DNA from: Schizochytrium sp. TIO01
Lineage: Eukaryota > Sar > Bigyra > Thraustochytrida > Thraustochytriidae
DNA length: 64,000 nt
Reading direction: 5' to 3'
Assembly: GCA_004764695.1 (NCBI GenBank)
Contig: SMSO01000004.1
Span: 647,501 to 711,500, forward strand
In this document: positions 11,399-22,562 of the stretch, one piece after another
Numbering within the stretch: position 1 is the first letter of the stretch
Layout of the letters: each line of letters opens with the position of its first letter
Translations under genes and position numbers: made by a program
Notes under the pieces: generated by a model
Database searches by the model: none
What the model was told of the DNA's origin: nothing
What the model saw: only the letters and a program-made list of their open reading frames with translations

Positions 11399-12517
11399 TT
11401 ACTTTAAAACAATTCGACCCATAGTGCTTCGAAGCATGAGCTCCTCAGACTTGTCAAGGCTTTCATTAGCTGGGATTGAGAATTCCACCTGCGAAAATGT
11501 GTTAGGAAAGCACATGTAAATTGCACTCCCACCGTAGGCAAAAAGAGCGATTTCCTCGCCGCGACAAATTTGACTGCCCGTCTCCACATGCAATTGGACG
11601 CTGCCAATTAGCGGGCCACCCACAAAGGCAGCATACATTGTTCCCCACGGGGAAATCAGCTCCATAACAACTCGTTTATTTTCTCCAAGTGTGTCTACGG
11701 TTGGGTGTTCAATGCCGATAGGTTTGGTGGTGTGGTAGGCGATACCTCCAGTCCATATACGTCCAACTTGTGCATCAAAAGGAGAATACGCTCGGTGGAT
11801 GTGGCGAGGGTGAAGGCGTACACAAACTACATTCCCACCTTCCATGTTTTTGGCAAATTTGGTATCCTCTCCGCCAAGGAAAGTATCCATGTTGAAAATC
11901 TTGTTTTTCACTACAAGCCCACGGACCATGCTCCATGGTTTAAATACCATATAGTGCGCATCTGCCATGGCCGAAATAAGGTGGGAACCATCATCAGATT
12001 CTTGCTCCATAGGTCGATGTTTCTCAATATCGATTGCACGGTAGAAGAAGTCGTTCATGCTTGTAAAGGCATCGAGGGGTTTGAGGCAGAGGCTCGTATC
12101 AACTTCATACGTCTTTACAAAGCGGGGAATCAAGCCCGCACTTTCTGGACTTGTCCATGCTTTGCCAAACTCCTCGGAGAGGCGGACGAGGCTCTCGCGC
12201 ATCATTTCGAAGCGGTCAAAGCTGCTGTCCTCCGTATCGAAAGCATCTGGTCCGTTTCCATAGATGCGACGGTATACAATTCGCATAGTTTGATCATCAG
12301 GAGATCTCAGAATCGCTTGTTCTAAATATGGGATGAGGTCGTGCTGCGCTTTCTTCCTTGCTTCAAGGAGTGACGGTTTGAGTTCATTGTCATCTTTCAC
12401 AAGCTCTAGTTCACGCTCTAGCTTGGTGAGTTTGCAAAGACCTTGCAAGATGGAGGCTGCCAGAGTGTCCATCTCTGGTGGTGTCAGGCTTTCTTCAGGG
12501 ACCCTTTCAGCTGCCAT
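11399..12517 (-). CDS. PSD: Phosphatidylserine decarboxylase, pyruvoyl-dependent
   Basis: Makes phosphatidylethanolamine by decarboxylating phosphatidylserine. The enzyme matures by cutting itself at a Gly-Ser bond, and the serine becomes the pyruvoyl cofactor. The C-terminal ~220 residues carry the family blocks: NDFFYRAI; an Asp in SAMADAHYMVF (D186); VCVRLHPRHIHRAYSPFD with the catalytic-type His241; NKRVVMELISPWGTMYAAFVGG; and the cleavage site YGGSAIYM (Ser331). The usual site is LGST or GGST, so Ala follows the serine here instead of Thr. The ATG at 12517 is the first in frame and gives 372 residues. The frame stays open upstream to about 12709 without an ATG, so a short upstream exon or non-ATG start is possible. 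The N-terminal ~150 residues are helical and not recognised. No signal or transmembrane segment is evident, so it may be a soluble or peripheral PSD rather than the mitochondrial Psd1 type. Confidence 0.9.
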   Translation of the reverse strand: MAAERVPEESLTPPEMDTLAASILQGLCKLTKLERELELVKDDNELKPSLLEARKKAQHDLIPYLEQAILRSPDDQTMRIVYRRIYGNGPDAFDTEDSSFDRFEMMRESLVRLSEEFGKAWTSPESAGLIPRFVKTYEVDTSLCLKPLDAFTSMNDFFYRAIDIEKHRPMEQESDDGSHLISAMADAHYMVFKPWSMVRGLVVKNKIFNMDTFLGGEDTKFAKNMEGGNVVCVRLHPRHIHRAYSPFDAQVGRIWTGGIAYHTTKPIGIEHPTVDTLGENKRVVMELISPWGTMYAAFVGGPLIGSVQLHVETGSQICRGEEIALFAYGGSAIYMCFPNTFSQVEFSIPANESLDKSEELMLRSTMGRIVLK

Positions 12518-12619
12518 TCTTCTTGTCAAGCACCGGAATATCCACGCGTACCCTCGGCGACTTTGTGGATCTTGTTCTATTAAAGATGCAGAGTTAAGCT
12601 CTATTGCAAATTGCTGCAA

Positions 12620-13340
12620 ACCTTGCTTGCATTGCTTGCATTGCCAAGATCTTTCAATCTTGGTATTTATGATGCAAAGCTTAAGCTTATAGGTACCTAG
12701 GCCCTGGCTACCTATCTACCTACTGATTCATTACAATTAGCTGCTTCCCAAGTCTTAGTCGCACCTCTATCGACCCATAGAAGAAGAGATACTAGAACCT
12801 ACCTACCAAAGTACATACTGTATACCTTGGGTCTTTCATAGCAAAAGCAAAGCCACTTTAGTCCAAGTTTCGTGAAGGCTCAAGCGAAGTATCCAAATAA
12901 CAAAGCAGAAAGCTTCATCAATTTCGATGCTATCGAGGTGAGATTCGTCTCTTCATAGCAGCGAAGTTCGCGCATTAAATTGAATCAGGGGGACTTTAGT
13001 CGTTGTATTCATGACAAGCTCCTCGCTCCCAATCCTCCAAATGAGCGTGTATCATTACGTGAATGAATCGAAATTTCGCATCTTAAATCTGGCACTTGTC
13101 CAATTGTGCTTTGAGAATAAATTTGATGTGCACGAACTTTTCTTAAAGCAAGCATCGAACTCATTTGCTGGATCGGATCTTGAGTTTCCTGAAAGCGTCT
13201 CGAAGAATCCACACGCTGCCGAGCTCGAAGGCAGTTTACGATGGCTCGGTGACCGGGTGCAAAGGTGCCAATTCCAGATCTTTTCTTCTTTAAAAATATA
13301 AATTACAAAAATGAACTTTTTCTTTTAATTAAAAATAGAA
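12620..13340. other. intergenic upstream of PS decarboxylase
   Basis: No convincing gene. Several short frames overlap on both strands without protein-like features. CTACC/TACCT-type short repeats occur at about 12690-12730 and 12795-12815. Confidence 0.5.
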
Positions 13341-13341
13341 A

Positions 13342-14440
13342 GAAATAGAAATAGAAATAGAAATAGAAATAGAAATAGAAATAGAAATAGAAATAGAAAT
13401 AGAAATAGAAATAGAAATAGAAATAGAAATAGAAATAGAAATAGAAATAGAAATAGAAATAGAAATAGAAATAGAAATAGAAATAGAAATAGAAATAGAA
13501 ATAGAAATAGAAATAGAAATAGAAATAGAAATAGAAATAGAAATAGAAATAGAAATAGAAATAGAAATAGAAATAGAAATAGAAATAGAAATAGAAATAG
13601 AAATAGAAATAGAAATAGAAATAGAAATAGAAATAGAAATAGAAATAGAAATAGAAATAGAAATAGAAATAGAAATAGAATAGAAATAGAAATAGAAATA
13701 GAAATAGAAATAGAAATAGAAATAGAAATAGAAATAGAAATAGAAATAGAAATAGAAATAGAAATAGAAATAGAAATAGAATAGAAATAGAAATAGAAAT
13801 AGAAATAGAAATAGAAATAGAAATAGAAATAGAAATAGAAATAGAAATAGAAATAGAAATAGAAATAGAAATAGAAATAGAAATAGAAATAGAAATAGAA
13901 ATAGAAATGAAATAGAAATAGAAATAGAAATAGAAATAGAAATAGAAATAGAAATAGAAATAGAAATAGAAATAGAAATAGAAATAGAAATAGAAATAGA
14001 AATAGAAATAGAAATAGAAATAGAAATAGAAATAGAAATAGAAATAGAAATAGAAATAGAAATAGAAATAGAAATAGAAATAGAAATAGAAATAGAAATA
14101 GAAATAGAAATAGAAATAGAAATAGAAATAGAAATAGAAATAGAAATAGAAATAGAAATAGAAATAGAAATAGAAATAGAAATAGAAATAGAAATAGAAA
14201 TAGAAATAGAAATAGAAATAGAAATAGAAATAGAAATAGAAATAGAAATAGAAATAGAAATAGAAATAGAAATAGAAATAGAAATAGAAATAGAAATAGA
14301 AATAGAAATAGAAATAGAAATAGAAATAGAAATAGAAATAGAAATAGAAATAGAAATAGAAATAGAAATAGAAATAGAAATAGAAATAGAAATAGAAATA
14401 GAAATAGAAATAGAAATAGAAATAGAAATAGAAATAGAAA
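13342..14440. repeat. Giant hexanucleotide array, (GAAATA)n, about 1.1 kb
   Basis: About 183 nearly perfect copies of the hexamer GAAATA (TATTTC on the other strand). I see only three length interruptions: GAATAG units near 13680 and 13780, and AAATGAAATAG near 13908. Each removes one base and shifts the phase. The purine-rich strand is the plus strand. Left and right flanks are unrelated AT-rich sequence. The unit is not a TTAGGG-type telomere repeat. Confidence 0.97.
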
Positions 14441-17389
14441 TCAGCCTGTGTTGATCCTTGAAGAGTCCAGGACCTGGTTTGAATACTTTACTCAGGGAAA
14501 TTTAGATGTTTGGTGCTGCACTCAAATTCAACTTTTGATTGAGTTGGGCTGATGGCATTTCGAGTTATGATTGTCGGAGGTCTCGCCGGAGCACCAAATC
14601 TTATTCACTTTGAGAAGTATTTATTTTTCATTATTATTTTTTAAAAGAGAGAAAGTCGAAAAAAAAAGAACCAACAAAGATCATGATAAGAAACTGAAAA
14701 AGAAAGTAGTAAATGCGTTATACGAAGCCTTGGAGCGTATTCTTCTCAAAGTTGCAATGCTTGAGATTAGCGCAGTCTTGCAAATTTCTAACCCATACTC
14801 CGCAAAAATTGTCAATTCAAATAGGAACTGCAAGAAATTGCTTGAAGTCTGCATACAGCATTGTGTCTTCCAATATCCAGCACCAGAATACTTTCTGATC
14901 TCTATCAGGTACCTTTCTTTTATATTGTCCGTTACGAAGGTAAGACTTTTGAGAACCCGTATCAAACTCAGGCCCTTTGCTATTTTGCAAACTGAATCGA
15001 CAACGCAGTACGATGCATAAAGGTCATCATGCTAACGTGTGCCAATACTATCGATGCCTCGCAAACATTCTCCAACCCTGTTTGTTTGTTTTGCCTTCGG
15101 TGCTTTCCGCGGCATCTGAAAGCGAGCTCCATCGCTTACCCTCCCTCCGCAACTAGCACTGAGCCACCCTAAGTCTTGTAAGTGAGGACCACAAGGGTGA
15201 AATAGAGCAACCTTCCGATGGCCAAAGCGTTGACTGATTGGAATAGTTATAAGCAAACCTAAAATCTACAGCATAGAGCAACTCCAAGCTCACACTCCTG
15301 TTATTTGCAGAGCCCAGACTCTCGTCTCTCGCCACGGGCGTGGACTCCTCCAACTTGCTCTGCGGTTTGTGTGCAAACATATCTTCGTTACGCTCCCTCC
15401 TATTGCACCTACAAAGCTTTCTTTAGCAGTCAATCTGGTTTTCCATTTCTATTTTTTGTTTTTTAACCCTGTTTTTAATATATTTATTTATGATCTCTGT
15501 TTTATGGACTCTAAAGAATAATAACAATACGCCGAGCCTGTCAATCAAAGCAGGGTTGTGAAAAGAAAACTCGCTCATGGCAAAAGGAGAAGAAAATGAA
15601 GGGACAAAGAGACTAATTTGTAAGCGCCGTTGAGCGTCGAAGCGCTCGGCGCAAGCCAAGATTGTCCGCCTGCAAGTCTCGCAGAAGGCTCTTTTAGTCA
15701 GTTGATGCTGGAGAACGCTGAAAAGCGAGGTCTGATTTCGTGTGTAAGCAACCACAAGCGCAAAGAGAAGTAATGGTCACTCACTCAAAGTTATTGCTGC
15801 TGGCACGAGCGAACCTCCTGGAGGTGGAGTGGAGGAGGTTCTGTTGGCGACAAATATTGCAGTGAGCAGGTTTGGTTTAGCTCGTGCTACATTTAACTTT
15901 ATTCGTGTGGGTCGCGCGAGAAGTCTGCAGCATGGAAGTTCAACTTAGAAGCATGTTCGCCAGGCGACGTGGACAAAGGCTGCAGTACTTTTCGTGAAGC
16001 TGGACTGCGTAGTATTTCGAGAGTCTTCTTGCTGAAAATCCCATCTTCAGGCCTGCATGGTATGTATGCTCGCTCGACAACTTCGTCGAGATCAGCAGGT
16101 TTGGGTTTCTTTGCAGCTAGGGTGAGTGTTTCGTGTTTTGTTTTATTTTATTTTTGCTCAAACCAGTGCAGCTTTTATGAAGCCCTGAAGAGCGATTGAC
16201 TTTACTACTCTGCAATTGTGCTTCTGCCAATTCGAGCAACTTAGTACTTGTTCTTCTTTTTATTTTTAGAGTCAAGCTTAACCCAATTCACCTTCAAAGA
16301 AGATCACTCATTTTAAGCAGGGTCAATCGTGGCTGTTCTCTCTCTTTAAACGAGCACCGCATTTCAACGTGGCTGAAGGAGAGTTCCTCGTCGAGTTCTT
16401 GGCGCACCACCGCAACCACGGAGGGTTTAATAGCGAGCAAGCTTCATCAGTTTCTGAAGAAAAGGAGCAAATTTGATGGGCCCACTCTCGTCGAGTTCTT
16501 TTTAATGACTCGGATGTTATTGTGCACACATTTTCCATTTGTTTTCATTTTCATCTTCATTTTCAATTTCTCAATTTTTCATTTTAAAATATTTCTCATC
16601 TTCAAGCTTTTTTTCCCTTTCCAGACTTATCGGTTCACCCTAGCACATGTTAGAGCAGCTGTAGGAGGCCCTGAAAACAGAAGGTCCTAAAAGAAGAACA
16701 AGAAGACCAGAAAAACAAAAAAGAAGAACTTAAATTAAAAAAAAATCTTCGCCAAGATCGATGACTGTAATACACATGAAATGTGAACTTCTCGTCGGAG
16801 CGAAGACACTCTTCTCGCACACGCACGCGCCGGAAGCTGATGCCCTGCTCCGCTGCTCCGCCGCTCCATCCAAAGCTCGACTCCTTGCCAGCCCAACGAA
16901 TGGAATGCAGCTGCCGCTGTATCGGAGTCCTCGTCCAGATCGCATAAAAAGGGCTCACCTGTCTTCAGCGAAGCCTATGTATGGCATCTGTCGGCTGCCT
17001 TCTCTGCAGAAGCACGTGCATGAGCTCGAGGCGAGAGCTCCTCGTTCGAGACCGGGGCCTTTGCTATGCCCTCCTCAAGAGGAGTGGAATGCCACAGTCG
17101 GATGGGCACTGCTGCTGATGCTGCTTCTTCTTCTTCGTCCTGACGCGAGCCGGGTTGAAAGGAAGATGGAGATCGATCGCCATCGTCGATCAGATCTGTG
17201 CTTCACCGTGCTCGAGCGCAGCGGGTCCGACGTGGAGCAGCCTCGAGGCAGCTAGCTAGAGGCAGCTGGGCAAGCGTTCACGACATTGTCGCGTCGCAGG
17301 GTCCTTCGTGGAAAGCCCAAAACTCCGCGGAGCCTGGATCGCTCCTTAGATCGAGGGATGTCTTGATTCCTTCTCTCTCTGAGGAAACG

Positions 17390-17710
17390 AATGAATGAAT
17401 GAATCAACGAATCAATCAATCAATAAATGAATCAATGAATGAACCATGGATGAATCATGGATGAGTGGACGTCGCCGACCCGCGCAAGCCTGGCCCTGCG
17501 GCCATGCCCGAAGGCTCGAGGGCGCTCTGCGCAACTTGTGTAAATGTCGGCCTGCAGAGCGCCGAAAGGAGCGATATATGCCAGTGAGTTCAGAAGTGAT
17601 GGAAGCGGCATTTGAGTCATGAAAGTTTGGAATTGACTGCCTGAACGAACGAACCAATGAATCAATCAATCAATGAATCAATCAATGAATCAATCAATGA
17701 GTGAGTGAAC
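17390..17710. repeat. two AATC/AATG tetranucleotide tracts
   Basis: Imperfect runs of AATC and AATG words at about 17390-17445 and 17638-17708, flanking about 190 bases of non-repetitive GC-rich sequence. The same words reappear near 28200 and 43000. Confidence 0.7.
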
Positions 17711-18028
17711 GAAAGCATGGATTTGCGGCGGCTTATTCGCTGCTGGTTTGGCCCAAGGGCTGCAAACCATTTCGTCGGGTGCGTCTCAGACGAATCGCCA
17801 CCGTGGATGTGGTCTTTGCCACACGAGTCTCGCCCCCACATCTTTTGCAGGGAAAAAGAAGTAGAACCATTTGATCAGAAAAAAGCAGAAAAAGTGCACT
17901 TGCTATCTTTTGATGGCGCAGAACTAAAGAAGGCTGACTACTACACCTGCATACGAACTGAATAGGGCTCTGAGAGCATAACTAACGTCACAAGGAAGCA
18001 GGGAAGAAACCAAAACACTAATTGATTA

Positions 18029-18170
18029 TTCAATCAATCAATCAATCAAACAAACAAACAAACAAACAAACAAACAAACAAACAAACAAACAAACAAACA
18101 AACAAACAAACAAACAAACAAACAAACAAACAAACAAACAAACAAACAAACAAATAAATAAACAAACAAT
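18029..18170. repeat. (CAAA)n tetranucleotide array
   Basis: Begins as AATC repeats, changes to about 30 perfect CAAA units and ends in AAAT/CAAA variants. Reads as Lys-Gln-Thr-Asn in one frame, but there is no gene. Confidence 0.95.
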
Positions 18171-19012
18171 CGAACGAATAAGCTACCTGAATCTGAGCAC
18201 CGCATGCTAGACCTCGCTTCGACACAGCGTGTCTCGCGGCACGCCTTTAACTACTTGCTCCACCGAGACGCGCGAAGTGTTGTTGTGAACGCATCCAGCA
18301 CAGCAATCTTATGAATTGATTAATTGATTATAATTAATAACGTGCTGTGCAAACAGTTGGTTGGCACGTGTTTTCACACGAGTCGTATTTGAGAAGCTTT
18401 TGTTCAAACCTGCCGTCCAGGCATGTTCTCTGCTCTCTTCCAACTTACTTGAGGTAAGCATTTTTATTTTATACTCTTTAAACTATTTATTTTTATTTCG
18501 AGGAAGTTTGAGTATAAATATGTTTATATATCATACTGAGCTATATGTGTTAAATCACTACTATTAGTATCTATCTCACTAGTACCGCACTTATATAAAC
18601 TTTCATTTCATTTCATTTTTTTTTATTTTTTTATTTTTATAATTATAGTTTTTAATTAAAAATAATAAAAAAAACTAACTATAATAGTACGAGAAGCATC
18701 CCTGATACACAAATCAGGTTCTTGTTTCTTGTAATAGCAAGTTTATCGTTGACGATGTACTACCTACCTGGTGTAAAAAAATTATAGATATTCCGAGATG
18801 GTAGAACGAACAAGTAAGGGAACCAAGGTAGGCAGGTAGAAGAAAAGTTTAATCACCCAAATACAGGACCAACCAAAAGGCATTTGTTTATCCTTTGCAT
18901 AAAAGCAAGAAGAAATGCCAGGCAGTCCAGCAAAAACCAAACAGTGAAAACCGAGAGCAAAACCAATAGTGAACCAAGTTTGCACAACTTCAGAAATAGG
19001 TTCTGGGTCACA

Positions 19013-19864
19013 ATGACACAATCTTGGATGAACCTGGCGAAGGCGGTTGTAGTACTTCTCTTGGCAGTCGTACTGCAGAGCGAAACTGTAGTTGCAGAGA
19101 CAAATGACTGCTCTGCATACACCACGAAATCAACTTGCCGGGCTAAGAAGAGCGCATATGATTGCTACTGGAAAAGCAAAAAGTGTCAGCAGCGGCCTAA
19201 TGTTTACTTTGTGGGCAACTCTTTCACAATCTACCGTGTGCCAAGCCCCAAGACGAGCTTGCCTGACCTTGTGCAAAAGCTTGCCAATAAAGCAAGCTCT
19301 GATGTAGGCACATGGACTGTGGATTCGTATGCCACAGGTAGTGCCCAGCTCCGCCAAACTGTAGCTGATTCCGACGTGACTGATGAGATCTTTGCCCGTA
19401 ACCGAACTTGGCTGGTTCTTCAAGAACAAAGTCAAATGCTTGCCTACAACTCGTGGACGAGCACCACGCTCCCTGCAGCAAAGAAGTTTGCGCAAATGGC
19501 AGCTGAGAAGGGAATGCAAGTCATGCTTTATGAGACCTGGGGATACGGTAGCAACTATGATTCTTTTCAAAGCGCGCTTCACACCAATTATCAGTCACTT
19601 GCTGATCAAATTGGGGCCACGCTGTGCCCTGCTGGCCAGGTCTGGAAAAAAGCACGCGAGGAACTTGGCTCTGACTATACCTCATTGTACGGCAGTGATA
19701 GCAAGCACCCTTCTTATTTTGGCCACTACGTTGTGGCTTGTGCGTTTCATGCATGTATTCATGGTGAATCTCCTGTGGGTCTTGCTTACTATCCTTATGG
19801 AGTTACTGAAGCCCAGGCAGCTCTTGCTCAACAGTGGGCTGCAGACGTCATTCTTTCCCGCTGA
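19013..19864 (+). CDS. Secreted SGNH/GDSL-type hydrolase
   Basis: Likely an exported esterase or acetylhydrolase of the SGNH superfamily; the substrate cannot be told. The ATG at 19013 gives MTQSWMNLAK followed by a hydrophobic run (AVVVLLLAVVLQS), a clear signal peptide. A short Cys-rich stretch follows at residues ~33-58 with four Cys (DCSAY, TCRAK, DCYW, KKCQ). The hydrolase domain opens with VYFVGNSFT (nucleophile-like Ser70). WLVLQEQSQM comes next, and it closes with DSKHPSYFGHY (Asp229, His232), the usual Asp-x-x-His of block V. Length 283 residues. An in-frame extension to 18884 exists but begins with TTG and would bury the signal peptide, so I rejected it. A second in-frame ATG at 19028 would also keep the signal. 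Confidence 0.8.
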   Translation: MTQSWMNLAKAVVVLLLAVVLQSETVVAETNDCSAYTTKSTCRAKKSAYDCYWKSKKCQQRPNVYFVGNSFTIYRVPSPKTSLPDLVQKLANKASSDVGTWTVDSYATGSAQLRQTVADSDVTDEIFARNRTWLVLQEQSQMLAYNSWTSTTLPAAKKFAQMAAEKGMQVMLYETWGYGSNYDSFQSALHTNYQSLADQIGATLCPAGQVWKKAREELGSDYTSLYGSDSKHPSYFGHYVVACAFHACIHGESPVGLAYYPYGVTEAQAALAQQWAADVILSR

Positions 19865-21704
19865 AAGGTTTATCTTTCGTCTTAAGCTTTGACTTTGTTT
19901 CAAATCATTTTGCTTTGAGCAGGATGTACATGCATACAAACCAGCCATATCTTTCCCAGCTGCACAAATGTCTTTGATTTTTATCTCAAGCAAGCTTCTG
20001 AACATGTTCACTTTTCCGAAACTGAAACTTAGGCTACTGACCATTTTTAACACATAGTACCTAATCGATTGGCGATTTCTTGGAGTTCTTAAGGAGCCCA
20101 ATCTGACTGACATTTCTTTGTCTGAGCAATGCTATTTTATGCTTTTCATCATTTTCCTATAGGGGTTTCTCCTATCATTCCGCTAGAAATCATTTGTGCA
20201 TAGCATTACATTTATAACATCACCTCTTTGTTGGCGCTCTGGATCTTCCGCTTTCATGAATCCTCTCAAGCTCCGACGCACAACTATACTCAGTTTGTAC
20301 TTAAAGAAGATTTAATTTCTAGATTGAATTGATTTTCCTTGATTCTCATCCTAAGTACGCTACGACGTAGTTTCTAGACTGCTCGCACTTGGACTTTCAT
20401 CTCTCGACGGAGGTCTGTGAAATTCAATCATTGGAAACACGACCATATTCTACACATCATGCTGTGATGATTTGCACAGTCTGCTACCACGCAGGGGCTA
20501 CCGGGCTTGCTGTCTAAACCAATCAAAGCCTCGACTATTAGTTGACCACAACTGTGGTTTGGGTTGTGCAGTTTAGATTGAATCTGACCTAGGTATTACC
20601 TGGCAAGGCTAAGAGCATATTCCAAAGCCCTTATTCCCAAACTAGAGACACCGCCCTACAATCTGTTTCCTACTCTTGCTCGCGTCCTCGCAAGGATCAG
20701 GGCATCCAAGACACAGTGGCCTTAGCCCCTTTCTCCTTAGGTAGAGAATAACCAGAAAAGTAAACGTGCACAGTCATGTGACCATCCTGATGCCATGATA
20801 ATATTACACCATCCCAGCAACGGATCTCACTGCGACCGATTCACCTCAACGTTGTTCGTTAAGATCGTCCTTACCGCTATACTATGCGCAGTTTACACAA
20901 AGCTTTCTACCTGATCCTTCCGCAGGTCATTGCGAGTCGTCTTGGCACATCGAGATCGACATGAACCTCAATCACCATAACAGATATCTTTCCAGTGACT
21001 ACTTGGTAATTAATTGTGCTACCAATGAGGCTATTGATAGCTCTAGTTGGGTTCTCAAGTTCGGGTACCTAGCTAGTTAGTCATGACTAAAAGGAGATGC
21101 TAAGTACTATGGTAGCTACGAGTCTAGCTAGCTACTTTCCTAAGGTCGTGAGTTTTTACCCAAACTAAAAGATCTCAAGGAACCCCTCTGACTACTGCTG
21201 AGAGCGAAGAAGGCCCTCACGAAGTTCTGCACCAACCTTGAATCGGCACTCAGGGACCGCACGGCGCTCAATGCAGCATTCGATGACTACAAAGCCAAAG
21301 GCGCTCCACAGGCACGAGCGGGAGAGAGAGGCCCATCGCTGACTTGCAGCCACGAGTCAGCGCGGCAGAGCCAGGGAAGGACGATCTTCGTCTTCGTCTT
21401 CGTCTCCATCTTCGTCGGCGCGGTTTTGCCTCTCGGATCGAGGTCGGGAACCCTGGTCTCACGAGACGGAATGAGCCAGCGCCTCGGAGACAGACAGATC
21501 AACCAATCGATCAGTCTGCCGCTCAGCCTGTCAGTCGATCGATCTTCGTGGGCCATCACGCTCAGCTCATGAGTGGCACCAGCGGCGGAGGAGACGGGTT
21601 CGTCGAACCTGCAATGACGGGCCAACGCAGAAGCGCGGCGATTCCTGATGGGTACGCCACGCCTCGAGTCGAGCGAGTCTCACCTGGCCATGCAAAACGC
21701 TCCA

Positions 21705-21763
21705 CTGCTCTGCTTTGCTCTGCTCTGCTTTGCTCTGCTCTGCTCTGCTCAGCTCAGCTCAGC
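21705..21763. repeat. GCTCT/GCTTT pentamer tandem repeat
   Basis: About twelve five-base units alternating TGCTC and TGCTT, ending in AGCTC units. Open frames across it read Leu-Cys-Ser-Ala repeats and are not genes. Confidence 0.85.
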
Positions 21764-22171
21764 TTCGCAGCTCAGGTCTTCCGGGTTCTCACCGCGGTCG
21801 AGGTCCACGCCGATGCGCTCCATGCGGAAGTCCTCGAGCACAGCAGCTTCAAGACAGGGCCGCAGCCGCCTTGAAGAGTTCTCGCGAGACGCGGCGCAGG
21901 GTCCGCCGACAGCGCTGGTCCCTCCGCACCCGCTGCTTCTTCAACCTCGTCGCCGCCGTCGGCCGCGTTGACGCCCAGTTCGAGTTCGAGTTCTTGATCT
22001 CCCCCGTTGCAGAGATCGCAGCTCTCGGACCTGACTGGATCCAACCTGAACTCCTCCTGCCAACACCAGGTCGACTGCGTCAGGTCCAGTCCTGGCTGCG
22101 GGCCCCGCCGTCGCCATCGCCGCCGCCGTTGCCGTCGCCGCCGTGATGACGATGATGCGGCGGTAGTCGGA

Positions 22172-22327
22172 ACTCACTCACTCACTCACTCACTCACTCA
22201 CTCACTCACTCACTCACTCACTCACTCACTCACTCACTCACTCACTCACTCACTCACTCACTCACTCACTCACTCACTCACTCACTCACTCACTCACTCA
22301 CTCACTCACTCACTCACTCACTCACTC
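22172..22327. repeat. (ACTC)n tetranucleotide array
   Basis: About 39 perfect ACTC units in a row. A shorter copy occurs near 23027-23047. The open frame reading Ser-Leu-Thr-His through it is an artefact. Confidence 0.97.
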
Positions 22328-22422
22328 TTCGAAGGGATCCAATTCTTGCATGAAAGACCCGGAGGGGACAGGGAGGAAAAGGGACCGCGCAGAGAACAGA
22401 ACAACACCCAGAGAACGCATGT

Positions 22423-22562
22423 GCATTCATTCATTCATTTAGGCATTTGCTTATGTATTCATTCATTTATGCATTCGCTTATGCATTCATTCATTCATGC
22501 ATTCGCTTATGCATTCACTTCTGCATTCATTCATGCATTGATTCATTCATTCATTCATTCAT
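22423..22562. repeat. ATTC-based higher-order repeat
   Basis: Runs of ATTC are separated by GCTTATGC words, giving a loose unit of roughly 30 bases (ATTC run, GCATTCGCTTATGC, ATTC run). This makes it a compound microsatellite. Confidence 0.8.

Larger units (their letters stand above)
14441..18883. other. gene-poor region with simple repeats
   Basis: No reading frame here looks like a real gene. Open frames start at TTG or cover low-complexity DNA. The region mixes AT-rich segments with GC-richer patches at about 16790-17380. It carries AATC/AATG tetramers at about 17390-17445 and 17640-17710, a CAAA array at 18029-18170, and ATTGATTA words near 18310-18335. Confidence 0.55.

Noticed and set aside
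13342..14440. Hexamer array as an internal telomere
   Set aside because: GAAATA lacks the G-run of known telomere repeats and is flanked on both sides by ordinary DNA.
14571..15020. 149-codon plus-strand frame after the hexamer array
   Set aside because: It starts with TTG; composition is AT-driven and no domain or bias was seen.
16196..17255. Two 164-codon plus-strand frames
   Set aside because: Phe/Leu- and Arg-rich low complexity with no recognisable motif; they look like chance frames.
18884..19012. N-terminal extension of the SGNH hydrolase
   Set aside because: It begins with TTG and would place a charged segment ahead of a good signal peptide.
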